Assembly: GCA_035578905.1 (NCBI GenBank)
Contig: JAQJVL010000031.1
Coordinates: 3,687,316 to 3,751,315, forward strand
Direction of reading: 5' to 3'
DNA length: 64,000 nt
Origin: Stictocephala bisonia
Lineage: Eukaryota > Arthropoda > Insecta > Hemiptera > Membracidae
Part shown: positions 50,401 through 61,658 of the stretch, piece by piece
Position numbering within the stretch: position 1 is the first letter of the stretch
Layout: each line of letters opens with the position of its first letter
Position numbers and translations under genes: made by a program
The notes under the pieces: model-generated
Told to the model about the DNA's origin: nothing
What the model saw: the letters and a program-made list of their open reading frames with translations, nothing else
The model's database searches: none

Positions 50401-51385
50401 TGCTTCCTTCAGATTCATAGTTCTTGAGAATGTTGTACTAGACAAGGTCCAATGACCCTTGGTAGATACACTTGTATTACTCCTTGGAGAGACGTTGACC
50501 GGATGCGTTTGACCTCATGTTACCAAACTACAACAGTTGTTACAAACGATGGCAACAATATGTTGCTTCCTTCAGAATCATAGTTCTTGAGAAGGTTGTA
50601 CTAAACAAGGTCCAATGACCCTTGGTAGATACACTTATATTACTCCTTGTAGGGATGTTGACCGGATGCGTTTGACTTCATGTTATTAAACTACAGCAGT
50701 TGTTATAAAAGTTGGCAACACCGTGTTGCTCCCTTAGGACCTATAGTTCTTGAGAATGTTGTACTAGACAAGGTCCAATGACCCTTGGTAGATACACTTG
50801 TATTATTCCTTGGAGAGAGACGTTGACCAGATGCGTTTGACCTCATGTTATCAAACTACAACAGTTGTTACCAACGATGGCAACCATATGTTGCTTCCTT
50901 CAGAATCATAGTTCTTGAGAATGTTGTTCTAGACAAGGTCCAATGACCCTTGGTAGATACACTTGTATTACTCCTGGGAGAGACTTTGACTGGATGCGTT
51001 TGACCTCATGTTACCAAACTACAACAGTTTTTACCAACGATGGCAACAATATGTTGCTTCCTTCAGATTCATAGTTCTTGAGAATGTTGTACTAGACAAG
51101 GTTCAATGACCCTTGGTAGATGCACTTGTATTACTCCTTGGAGAGACGTTGACCGGATGCGTTCGACCTCATGTTACCAAACTACAACAGTTGTTATAAA
51201 AGTTGGCAACACCATGTTGCTCCCTTAGGAGCTATAGTTCTTGAGAATGTTGTACTAGACAAGGTCCAATGAGCCTTGGTAGATACACTTATATTACTCC
51301 TTTTAGGGATGTTGACCGGATGCGTGTGACTTTATGATACTAAACTAAAACAGTTGTTACCAACGATGGCAACACTGCTCCGGCG
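47430..51385. repeat. ~165-bp satellite, about 23 copies
   Basis: The word GGTAGATACACTTGTATTAC recurs with a period near 164-165 bp, for example near 49474, 49638, 49976, 50139, 50302, 50464, 50629, 50793, 50957, 51119 and 51283. Each unit also has GTTGACCGGATGCGTTTGAC, CAAACTACAACAGTTGTTA and TTGGCAACACCATGTTGCTC blocks. Copies after 49400 are the most similar to each other; those before 48300 are clearly diverged. One unit near 49830 carries an extra AACAACTTGTAAAC segment. An unrelated insertion lies at 48479-48762. Confidence 0.92.
48479..48762. mobile_element. GC-rich insertion inside the 165-bp satellite
   Basis: A satellite unit reading CCTTGG|TAGATACACTT elsewhere is split here. After CCTTGG comes GTACCTCGCATAAACCGCGA, and the satellite resumes with GTATACACTTTTATTAC near 48763. 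The insert is GC-rich and stem-forming (GAGGCCGAAGGCCGAG, GACGAGCGTAGCGAGTGACG). It ends in units of ACTGTACGTGTATGGGTGGG type, the reverse complement of the minisatellite at 37968-38147. The minus-strand frame 48379-48660 spans it but has no known domain. A GTA duplication at the borders is possible but not certain. Confidence 0.65.
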
Positions 51386-54300
51386 AGGTTTTTGCATTGT
51401 TTAACTCTAAACATTGGATTATAACAACGTAATTTTAAATGTGTACAATAATCTATAATATACAGTATTTTTTTGGTACACACATTCATTATTATTTTTG
51501 ATTATTGAATGTAAAATATACTATATTTAATATTATGTAAAACATAGTATTATATAACATTAGTGTTTATACTGTTTAAGTACGGAGCATCTCTAAAACC
51601 AAAATAATAGTTCTCCGAAATTAAGTTCCTTGGATTGTTATGGGATTTTGGATAGTCACAATAAGTTACAATAGTAAAAATGAGAAGAACATAAAATGTT
51701 AAGATTAATAATTAAATAAGTGAAAATTTGGAGAGTATTTCATTGTATGAGTGATTTTAATTTTTAAGAAAGTCCTATATAGTAAAAAAATAAATAAATA
51801 AGAGACAAATTATTTTCACTAATGTATTGACTAAATGTAAATATATTTAAATACTTTAAAAGATACATACGATCGGTATTATTGACCGGTTATATAACCT
51901 ACCTGCCTACTTAATAATGTTTAGGGAATTGTTAAAAACCATAAATTTACGAACAAGAATTGTTTTTATTTTTACTTTTATGAAGTGTATTTTCTTATAT
52001 ATTTATAAAATATCAGTTTGAATTACTTAAATTGTTACTCCTTTAATATTATTATATTTAATTGGTTTTCGGTTATATGAAATTGGTCTAATTTACAAAT
52101 GATAAAATTATGTAAGAATTTTAACAACATTTTTAGGTAATTTATGTACATAATCTTTCTCAGATAATTAAAAGAAAAATAATATGTTTTTAGTAGTAGA
52201 GTTTACACTGAACTACATTTTGACTTAGTAACATAAAGAAGACTACTCTGGTCATCCCTCAGGACACAGTAGTACACATGCAACCTGAATAATGAAGAGA
52301 CAAATTGTAGAAGAAGCCAGTATATTGAATGGAGGGATCGATAAGCCTTGTGTGACAAAGTTGGGAGATCGACTACAGGTATAGCTAAAGTTTAAAGTTC
52401 TTTGTGTGACGTCCCTGGCATGTGTATAGCGATCACAACATATATGCTACAAGAGTGGAACTAACCAAATTACAGTCTATGTTTTGAAATATCATAAACA
52501 TATACAGTTCTAAAATCTTAATTTTAATATTTCAATTTATAAAACACTACCATTAACAATGTTCTAAAATACTGTATAGTATTTGAAATTATTAAACCTT
52601 TGACAAAGACATTATTAATTTATTTAAATTAATATTTATACTGTATTACCTTAACTTCATTTCGGAAACGTTATAATAAATTCAAACGCAAAAAGAATTT
52701 TTATTCACTTTTGCGCAAATAACGCAAAATAGTCCATTACTGACTTTATTCAAAAATAAAGTCCATAATTGTGTTATTTTAAAAAATTATACTGCAAAAT
52801 TATTTAACTTAAAGTATTTTGTAACATCAAACAGAAGTGCATTCCATTCATATAGTATTCTTTATAAAGCATATGTTTCAGACAAATGTTTTTCAACTTA
52901 TCTCATTGGCTATGACTTATCGAGAGGTGCACTGTCGTATTTCTTACATTTACATTTACTTTACTTATGACAATGTTTACATTACTAGAATAGTGTTAAC
53001 ATTAAAAAACTATTCAAAAACTGTTATTTTACTTATGCCAGTTATTTTAGTTATTTATAAAATAATAGTAGTAGAACCATCGTAATTTAACAAAGAAACA
53101 AATAAATTATTTGAAGGTATTATAAATTATCAATATAAAGTGTGATCAATTGTCTTTCGTCAAAATGACCTTTCTTTTATCTTATAGATCATAAGGCAAT
53201 TATTTTTCTTCGGCAACGTTTCCAATTTTAATATTTAAGGTCTTTTACGAAATTATTCATGGTTTTCTATGATTTTTTTTATTTTTTCTCACCCCAGGCC
53301 ATTCCATAAAAATTTATATTTTATTTTTATACTCAGTAGGATCCCTTGTAGGTACAGACACATTTCTACAATAAATATCTACGAAAATAAATATATTTCC
53401 GAATTTTACTCTCATAATGGTTTTTTAATTAGGTGTCCAAATTTAGACAAACTGTTAATATGCTGTTGTATGTATACAAAAAAATGATACTTGGTTAGTA
53501 GAGTTACCGTTTATTGTTATGAGTATACAATATTCTTAGTTGTGATCCATGTGAATGATTATCATTTTTTTGGAATTTTTTTCGAATAAACTTCGGGTGT
53601 TACCTACTCATGATTATAGTTACTAAATAAATTATTCAACCGAGTTAATTTTAGCGCTAAATATGTTATAGTGATTACATTTCGTAAAACGATATGACTA
53701 TACAAGGAATGTATTAAAATAAATAATCTGACAAAATGTATTTCATTACTATGAATGACAATATAGGCTATGACTTTGCGAACAATATTTTGCAGTATTA
53801 TATAACAAAATCTAATATTTTGTGGTTGTCTGAATGTGTCAGATTTGTCTGGAGATCCAATATGTTCAACGAAATGGAACCAATAAAAGCCTTTGCACGA
53901 TCTACAAAACATTCCAAGCTTCTCTCAACCCTAACGACTAGACAATATCTAACATTCTTCTTAAAGGTTTCGAATTGTTAAAAATATAATTATGTAACGT
54001 AATCCAGTTAATAAACTATCCATTTGCAGTATCCTGTTCAGGTTCATAAATGTATTTATGTGTTATTTCGTAATAAATATTATTAAAATATTCTATTATA
54101 AGTATTTAATGTAAAGGTTAATGTCACAAAAATTATTCTATACTATCAATAGTATTACTTATACCAAAGAACATTCAGAAGATCAACAGTTGTGTCATAA
54201 CTTTTTTTTCAACTAGATCATAATGTATACCTAAATAATTCAGTAATCTCATCAAACAAATGTCAATAAAAAATAAAAAAAATTAGAATGTTACTTAAAC

Positions 54301-56389
54301 GATTTATATTTCTGTAACTATAAGCTAGATCTACTACAAAGTGGATCATTTAAAAGGAGATAAATATGTATGATTTTTACTCAGTCAATATATTTCAAAA
54401 CAGTATTATATCTGAGTATTGTTTTGATATAATACAAACAAAAATCATATATTCTTTTGAATAAAATATAACCTCTGTTGCTGTATAAAAGTTAATTTTC
54501 GTCAGTAGGGCCTATAACAATCTATAGTGGTATGGTGACGTTCAATAAATAACAAGCTTATGTTATCTGCCAAATTTATTTTTACACGAATTGTTTCAGA
54601 AAAGTCATTATAAAAATGTTACTGTAGAAAAGATTGAATTTTTTTAATTCATTCACACTTTATGTCACAATAAAATATTCTGTACAATATTAAAATTGTC
54701 TATATTCTTAAATGTTTGTGATTTTGTTGTTTTCAAACCATCAGTCTAGTTTAGTTAATGCTACACTTAGACAAAACATATTAGATTAAATTATTTCAAA
54801 ATAAACTATTTATGAAATGCGTTTGAATATTTCATCAATATCGTCCTAATTTATAATATGATATTTCCAAAAATTATATAAATCAATACATTGTCATAAT
54901 GAAAAACGCAATTCTATGGGGTTTGAAATAAGATACCAAATTTTTACTTCTTAACCATGCTTCATGTCCACTTGATTTTGTGATCCTTACAATAAATTCT
55001 AAAATGTATTGGTCCTTGTATACATGACTTGCTTATTAATATAAACATAAAACTTTCAATTTATTATAGAGAGTGTAGTATATTTGTCTTATTTGCTCTT
55101 TATACTTGTTTTATAACTTGTAACTTTATATATAAATTTTAATAAAGAAATATAGTATCAACATAACCTGTTATTTCTTATTGTATTTATATTTTCTAGA
55201 TCAATTATTTTTAAAATGCATTACATCGGTAGTAAATCCTGATATGAATTAAATAAGATATATATTTGTATGTAAGCAATGAAATGTTACTTCCAGAACC
55301 AATTTTACTATAGGGGTATTTTATATTTTAAGTAAGTTATTATTGCTGTGAACTAGATAAGTATTTGAAGTTTAATAGCAAAATTTTAATTCTAATTTAG
55401 TAAGACATTTATGAAGTTACTTAAATATTTGTCATGTATGAAGATTTGGAATTGCGTATACCATATTAACCAAGTATCTACCTTGCCATAAACGGAAAAC
55501 ACTTTACATTCACGCCATAATAATCACATAAATGTATTGTGTACACGTTTTACCATAAAACATGTTCTATTTTAATGCCAGAAGCAACATATACAAAATG
55601 ACTTTATGCGCCGTTTGTCGATCACCATTTGCCATTTATCCCTTAATTTGTGGATGGGAAAATTAATTCTGGGTTAGTGCTTATTGTTAATTGTAAACAT
55701 TAAATAGTAATAACAGATTGTAGGGAAGCTAGACCATATCATAGTGTGCGTAATGGATTTCTTTTTAACATCGACATTGATTTTAGCATAACAGATAATA
55801 CTAAAAGCTACCTACTCTTGAAAGTATGCCAGAACATTCAATAATAGCTAAATATAACCCACCACTTATCGATTGATAAAGTGTATTTTCAAATACTAAA
55901 GATGTACAATAAATACTTTTGTAGTAAAATAAGATATTCAATTATTTTTCTATTCTATTTGTTTGAATACTTTAATTTTAGTTTTACAAATGATTTTTAA
56001 TCAATTGAAGAACGTTCTAAATATATAGGTTCTAAATAATTCATCACACTCATTCGAAAGCCATATTCGCCTATATCTTGACGATCGGATTCTTATGAAT
56101 AAATAATTAATACAAATTTCCCTTTAAAATAAAGGAAAACATTTCAAAAATTCAATATTCACAATAGTACTTGTGATGGTAATATTGGAAATATATCTGA
56201 AATATAGCATATAACTTAGTAAGATGTTTATTGGCCTCATAAAACTAACTCTCATTACTTCAGTTACAATATTTTTATTATTATATTCAATAGTATTTAG
56301 TTTTAGTTTACCTTTCATTAATAATTTTGTAATAACGACTTTTTTTCTTCATAGATTCCCTTAAAATCTGATATTATTTCAGACTCTCT
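51386..56389. other. AT-rich DNA without a supported gene
   Basis: Five kb of AT-rich DNA. Open frames at 52837-53085, 53269-53487, 53604-53912 and 56124-56318 are unrecognised and have background composition. The only exon-like patch is at 52292-52378. Confidence 0.5.
52292..52378 (+). CDS. Candidate short exon or ORF fragment
   Basis: From ATG, 29 codons are open in phase 0 (MKRQIVEEASILNGGID, then KPCVTKLGDRLQ) up to CTACAG|GTATAG, a plausible donor. Base composition is richer in G/C than the neighbourhood. A stop lies two codons upstream of the ATG in the same frame. It could equally be a fragment of a retroelement C-terminus. Family unknown. Confidence 0.2.
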
Positions 56390-56624
56390 TCCCTTCCTGA
56401 TCTAGGCTGGAACACCCGAACTAAGCCAGGCTGTGAGAGGGAGGGACGAATGATGGACCATGTAGTCCAGGCATGGAAGTCGGAGGGTTTATTAAACTGA
56501 ACGGCTGAGAAAATCACAACTAATATATGATAATTAAAGGAATTAACTTAAATGCATAAACAACACAACGTGATCTATATTATCTTAAAATAATTCAACA
56601 GTTGAAAAGTTATGAACACTAATT

Positions 56625-57666
56625 GGCCGTGTACACGAGGCTAATACTAACTGCTTTTTGATTAGTGCTTACGAATTAGCTCCATGTAGATGCTTCCTTA
56701 GCGGTGGTGAAACTAGCACGCTAGCACTTTACTCGCGTGCTAGTTGCTGTGTTTGATAATAAAAGTGCTAACGAGTGGTGTGGGTAGTCACGTGACCACT
56801 AGCATTAGAGAATTAGCTCGCCATTAGCTGAGATTTCACGTTCGAAAAGCGTTAGTCACTAGTTATTGTTTGTTTGTCAAATAAGTTGTTGTGTTCATAA
56901 TGTCTTATCTAAAATGGAGCGTTGACCAGGTAATTTACCTTTTAGAACTATTAAAAACTTACCTTTGTCTGTGGGATACCTCTTACACCAATGACAACCA
57001 AAAATATATAAGAGAAAGTGCTATCAATAAGTTATGGGAAGATCTTAAAGTTACGAGTTCAAACTTAAAAAAATAAATGCAAAAACAATATATAAAATAT
57101 TATCACCCAGAAGTGAATTGTGGAATAAAAAATAAATATTTTTTAAAAAATTTACCAAATTCTTAACCAAAATGGGGATGATAATATTATTCGACCCCAA
57201 CTATCTTGAAAAATCTTAAATAATGATGAACAAATTCGAAAACCCGAATAACATTGTAAATTGTCTGTTGGTGTTGTTTAAAATAATAAATATTAGTTTG
57301 GATATACATTTTTAGTGCTTTCCATCATCTATTATATATTAAAAATGTAATTTTAAAATTTAAAAAAGTTGATCCTCCTAATCCACTTTCGAAACCAGAC
57401 AGACCGATTTTTCAAATAATTTTTTCACACAACTTATTATTACCCACTCTCAAAATTTTTCTCAAAGCACTGGAATTTAATGGAACTGACGAAATTTATT
57501 AAGGACAATGAGTACTGTGTTCTCTGATCACTTCTACAACTGACTAGTGCTGACAATATGCGCTAATAACTAGCCACGTGTACATAGAAATATTCACGCT
57601 AGTGAGCCAAACTTGGGCTACTGGATAACATTAGCAGCTAGTAAATTAGCCTCGTGTACAGGGTCC
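56625..57666 (+). mobile_element. Harbinger-like element, internally deleted
   Basis: The left end GGCCGTGTACACGAGGCTAA and the right end, read on the other strand as GGACCCTGTACACGAGGCTA, form terminal inverted repeats. Subterminal sequence is rich in CTAGC/GCTAG words on both sides (for example AGCACGCTAGCAC near 56716 and TTAGCAGCTAGTAAATTAGC near 57630). The element is 1042 bp and carries a MADF-type ORF remnant but no DDE nuclease. PIF/Harbinger elements usually make a 3-bp target duplication; the flanks (ATT left, TTG right) do not show one clearly. Confidence 0.7.
56900..57135 (+). pseudogene. MADF-type DNA-binding ORF remnant
   Basis: MSYLKWSVDQVIYLLELLK begins at an ATG, followed by a YLCLWDTSYTNDNQKYIRES block and NKLWEDLKV. 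The L-I-E-L-x..C-LW-D and W-E-x-L pattern is that of the MADF (Adf-1-type Myb/SANT) domain. The second ORF of many Harbinger elements has this type of DNA-binding fold. The frame stops at 57076, but a shift of one base near 57070 continues the domain as KKINAKTIYKILSPRSELW to a stop at 57133. The protein is therefore truncated by a frameshift. In active elements such a protein helps bring the transposase to the termini. Confidence 0.65.
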
Positions 57667-57938
57667 TTGATAGATACAGTATTAGTTAAGACAGTAAATA
57701 ATTAACAATCATACACAGGTAAAAAGAAATTAACATCTTAAAACAAAAAACTGAAAAAAGCGAAGTCTCCACTTTGGAGTTTGGCCACTCGACACCATCC
57801 TGAAATTAAAGTCTCAGACAACAGCAACATTTTCAAGTTCTGCCACCCCTCCACTTTTTATTTACCTGAATTCCACTGGCTGGGTATGGTGGATGGTAAT
57901 AGAACCTACTTTTACACAAATCCCCCTCCCCTTAATAG

Positions 57939-60900
57939 GATCTACTTTTTATAAAAAATTATTAGTTTAATTCTTTCAACACTTCAAAACAACAAATAAC
58001 ATACTAAATATTAAACTGTGGAAAATTATTTAAAAGTTATTCGACTTCAAATCATTGCAGCCACAAAAACAATGTCTACTTTTAATCTTAGCTCCATAAT
58101 TCCTGATGCCTGACTAGTTCATCTAACAGGTTGTATACGCTATTTTATATGTACATGCAGGTTTTTATATTAACATTTGTTTACTTCATTTTGGTATTTT
58201 ATTTATATGTATTATTATAATTAATTCTAATTATCATTTTTAAATTGTATACATTGAATGTATTTAGAAGAAATATCACTGCCATTAGTTTAATGGTTTT
58301 CACTAAAACTTTGATCTTTAATAAAACGTGGATCTTTGATTCCACAAAATCAGCCACTCTTTGATCTTTAATTCAATTTTACTCACTATCTTACCATCTA
58401 ATTAATTCAAGAACTTTTTTTACAATACCCAAACAAAAACATAACCTCTATATTCTAACATTTATAGCAATGAGTAACAGAAAAGTTTAATTGCAGGGCT
58501 CTACAAAGTATTATTGTACCAAATCTGAACGATAATGTTTACTTAGTAGATCTGTAATTTAATATCTGTTTATTTGTCTGACACGCCCCTTTAAATTAGG
58601 ATATCTAATTTTGGTAAAATTTTTTAAATTTTGAAAACATATTGGAGGACGTTTTAACTTTTCATGATTTTTTTGCCTATTATTTATTGCAGAATATAAT
58701 TTAGGTTTTATAATACCCTCTGGAACAATCAAATATTTAAATAAAAATATAAAAATCCATAAGTATCTTTAATTTGATAAAAAATTATATTTAGAAGATT
58801 ATGATAATATTACATTTAAATAGTGTCGATAAATATTGTTTACTTATTATTTATAAATAAACACAACAACAACAAATAAATTATATTTATCTTATTATTA
58901 GTACATCTCCAAAGAGAGGAAAGTCCTAAAGTATGTTGTAAGAGGAATATGAGGAGACTGAGACAACAAGTGCCAGTACGATGGGAGGGCAAGTGGTGCT
59001 TGGGGTGAGAGGCCTTGAGTCAATTGTGTCTCTTGAGATAAAGATTTCTGGAGCTGTTATTGGAAACAGAGTAACAAAAAACTACATTTTATTTCTTTGC
59101 GTTCATAAATTTAAAATTAAAATTACTCATAACACAATTCATAGGCTTAAAATAAATGTTTGCATGATTTAACAGCCCAATTTAAATGTTTTCAGAAATA
59201 CTTTTTTTTTAAATGAGTTAAGATAAAACCTACCAACGTATTTTATTGAAGCTATAAATAATATACGTTTTATTATTGTTCAAGAGACTTATTATTTTAC
59301 AGTAATTTTGAAAATGTTATTAACCTAGTATCTTTTCTTAAAATGTACCAAGTATTCCTTTGGGTATTTAGTAGTAATTTATATACTCTTCTTTATTGTT
59401 GATGATAATTAAATTATTTTAACAAAAAGAGTCTGCTAACATCATATAAATAAAACAGCTATAAGTAGGATGCTTGATGGCGATGTAATAGTCTAGGTGA
59501 GGTGTGTGTTGTTATACCTCAGCCAATAGGAACTATTGGACATAAAAACCTAACAATACAAAAATGACTTGTCTTTGGAAAATACGAGAACTTTAAACAT
59601 TATTCCTTGTGGCGCAGTGTTGTAACCCAGCTACTTGGAAATAAAGTATTGACAACAATTTAAACGATGTGTTCTATGCTAGAACCTCTTAATACAGACA
59701 TGGTGTCCACTCAATGGTTGCCATATATGTGGACACCGCTACGTAAGTGTGGAGTTTCCATGTGCGATGGTAGACAAGATTCAGATGTTTTGTATGGAAG
59801 AGAACTGAGTGTCAGGCATGTCAGTTAGATTAAACTTAGACCAACACTACGTGGTTTGAATTCCACGTAAAACTCTAAGTCCTTCAGTTGCTCTGGTTTT
59901 TAAGCGATTGAAAAATAGATATTTCTGAGGAACAGTCCACCTTAGTCAGTAACAATGACTAAGGTTACTGACATACCCATATACACTCACCACACTTATT
60001 TGTCCCTAATAATTGTCCATATATTAACGATAGGTGTTTTACTAATAAACAACTCTATATATAGTCCTGTATAAATAAAATAATGTAATATTATAATATT
60101 TTACTTTATAATAACAGTATAAATAAAATAAGTGTCTAGGGAGACTAAGAATAACTAAAGAAGGAAGTAATCCCATGCACAGATACGTAGACTTAACCCT
60201 GGAACACATAGTGGGAAGCTGGAACACTCCATTATTTCTTAAACTCCCTACCAAACACTAAAGACTCACCATCTCCCATATAACCATCGTGTGCTTTCTG
60301 TAATCTCATTTAGTGAGGTAATGATTACTTGTATTTAAGTGGTTTAATTTTATATCTGATATTTTATTAAATTGGGATGTTTTTGAACCAACTGTGTGTT
60401 TAAAGTATTATTTTTTTACTTGTTTGTTAACTTAGTTTTTCACATTTTTAAGCTTTGTTCTTTGCTATTATTTTTATTAGTTTACTTGCTTAATTATTAG
60501 CGTTTCTTAAAGTTTTTGAAGAATAGTAATTATATTTTTTCATTATTGAGATCGAAAACACTATGAGATATGTACTTTGCAATTTTAAATCCTTTATTTA
60601 TAAGTCATAATTCTAACGATTTAACAAAATAATTGTGTGTCGTTACGTAACGTATTTTACAATAAAGATATATGTTTTAAAGGAAAATTCAATGGTACGC
60701 AGCAATGGATAGAATAATCTAATAAATTATTTTATCGTAAATATTTGTGATCAAATTAGAAAGTTACACAAACCTATTAAGGCTATTAATTTTTAAATTT
60801 AGGAATAATATAATTAATAATAATTCATTCATAAAACATATGGCACTGTAACAATGATTTCATAATTGTAACAGACAAATCAACTTGTTTATATCAATGT

Positions 60901-61513
60901 AAATGTTTAGATCAATAATAATATACCTTAAGACGCTAACAGTTCCTGATATAACATTAACGTACAAATGTTAAATACATTAAAAAAAAACATCCTCTAA
61001 AACAAACCTTTTTAGATTTAATTATTTTATAATGCTTATGAAATCATATAATGAAAGTCATGTTCCATTAAATTGTGTTGAAAGTCACTTAACAATGTTA
61101 TTAATTAAGGGGATTTTGAGTTTTGCTGTCGTTGCCTGTAGTAGGGACATACATCTCTCATAACTGCTACCTCAGGACTTCCTCTGTCTGTCAGATACCA
61201 CACTGCCGGATACAATATCTCTAGTTTATCACTTCACCACTCCGGAATACACGAGTAAACAATATACTTACAAAATATGTACTTTGAACATTTCTTCAGA
61301 TAGTAGTGATGATCGTATTATTAGTGATTAGAGTTCAACATAAATGTATTTAATTTATAAGTGTCACTAGACTAATACATTTATTTTCACTAGTGAATCG
61401 GGATCATTTTATTTTCACTTGTAAATCGGGATCATTTTATTTTCTGAGATGGTAATATGTAAATTATTGTATTAGAATCTTTTAAATCTTAAGGACTAAG
61501 AACATTGGGAAAG
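57939..61513. other. AT-rich DNA without a supported gene
   Basis: No supported gene. A slightly less AT-rich patch at 58910-59090 contains a 63-codon frame (58981-59172) of unknown nature. Confidence 0.45.
59720..59980. repeat. Diverged dispersed repeat, copy 2
   Basis: Counterpart of 47080-47320 in the same orientation, at roughly three-quarters identity in the best blocks by eye. No ends or tail recognised. Confidence 0.35.
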
Positions 61514-61520
61514 TATAAAA
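61514..61520 (+). promoter_or_regulatory. TATA box candidate
   Basis: TATAAAA in the context AAAGTATAAAAGTCG. About 30 bp downstream is TTCACTC, similar to an arthropod initiator, and the next ATG is 49 bp from the box. AT-rich DNA yields TATA words often; the G/C flanks and the spacing are what make this one notable. Confidence 0.3.
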
Positions 61521-61562
61521 GTCGTAAAATACTACCTTAGCTTCACTCTACAAGCCTTAAAA

Positions 61563-61658
61563 ATGAAACTATTTTTTATTACTACAGTGTTTTCATTTCT
61601 ACAAAGAGTAGCTGTATTTTGTTTGCTATGTGAATTGTACGCCGGTGTAAAAACGTAA
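61563..61658 (+). CDS. Short secretory-looking ORF or first exon
   Basis: MKLFFITTVFSFLQRV followed by AVFCLLCELYA gives a basic N-terminus, a long hydrophobic stretch and a small residue at a plausible cleavage site. The frame ends at TAA 61656-61658 after 31 codons. A GT at 61634 (GCCG|GTGTAA) could be a donor, making this a first exon of a secreted protein, a common layout for insect cuticular and small secreted proteins. An Arg inside the hydrophobic segment is unusual. No downstream exon was found. Confidence 0.25.
   Translation: MKLFFITTVFSFLQRVAVFCLLCELYAGVKT

Larger units (their letters stand above)
56390..57938 (-). mobile_element. LTR-like remnant, split by a Harbinger-like insertion
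   Basis: Read on the minus strand, a purine tract AAGGGGAGGGGGA (57921-57933) is followed by TTTGTGTAAAAGTAGG. After the Harbinger-like insert, the sequence continues to AATAAA near 56493 and a C/T-rich, less AT-rich stretch to about 56390. This order (polypurine tract, U3-like sequence starting near TGTG, polyadenylation signal, then a structured region) is what a 3' LTR looks like. Both flanks of the Harbinger-like element join into one continuous stretch of similar character. No pol genes or second LTR are visible, so this is a moderate inference. Confidence 0.4.
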
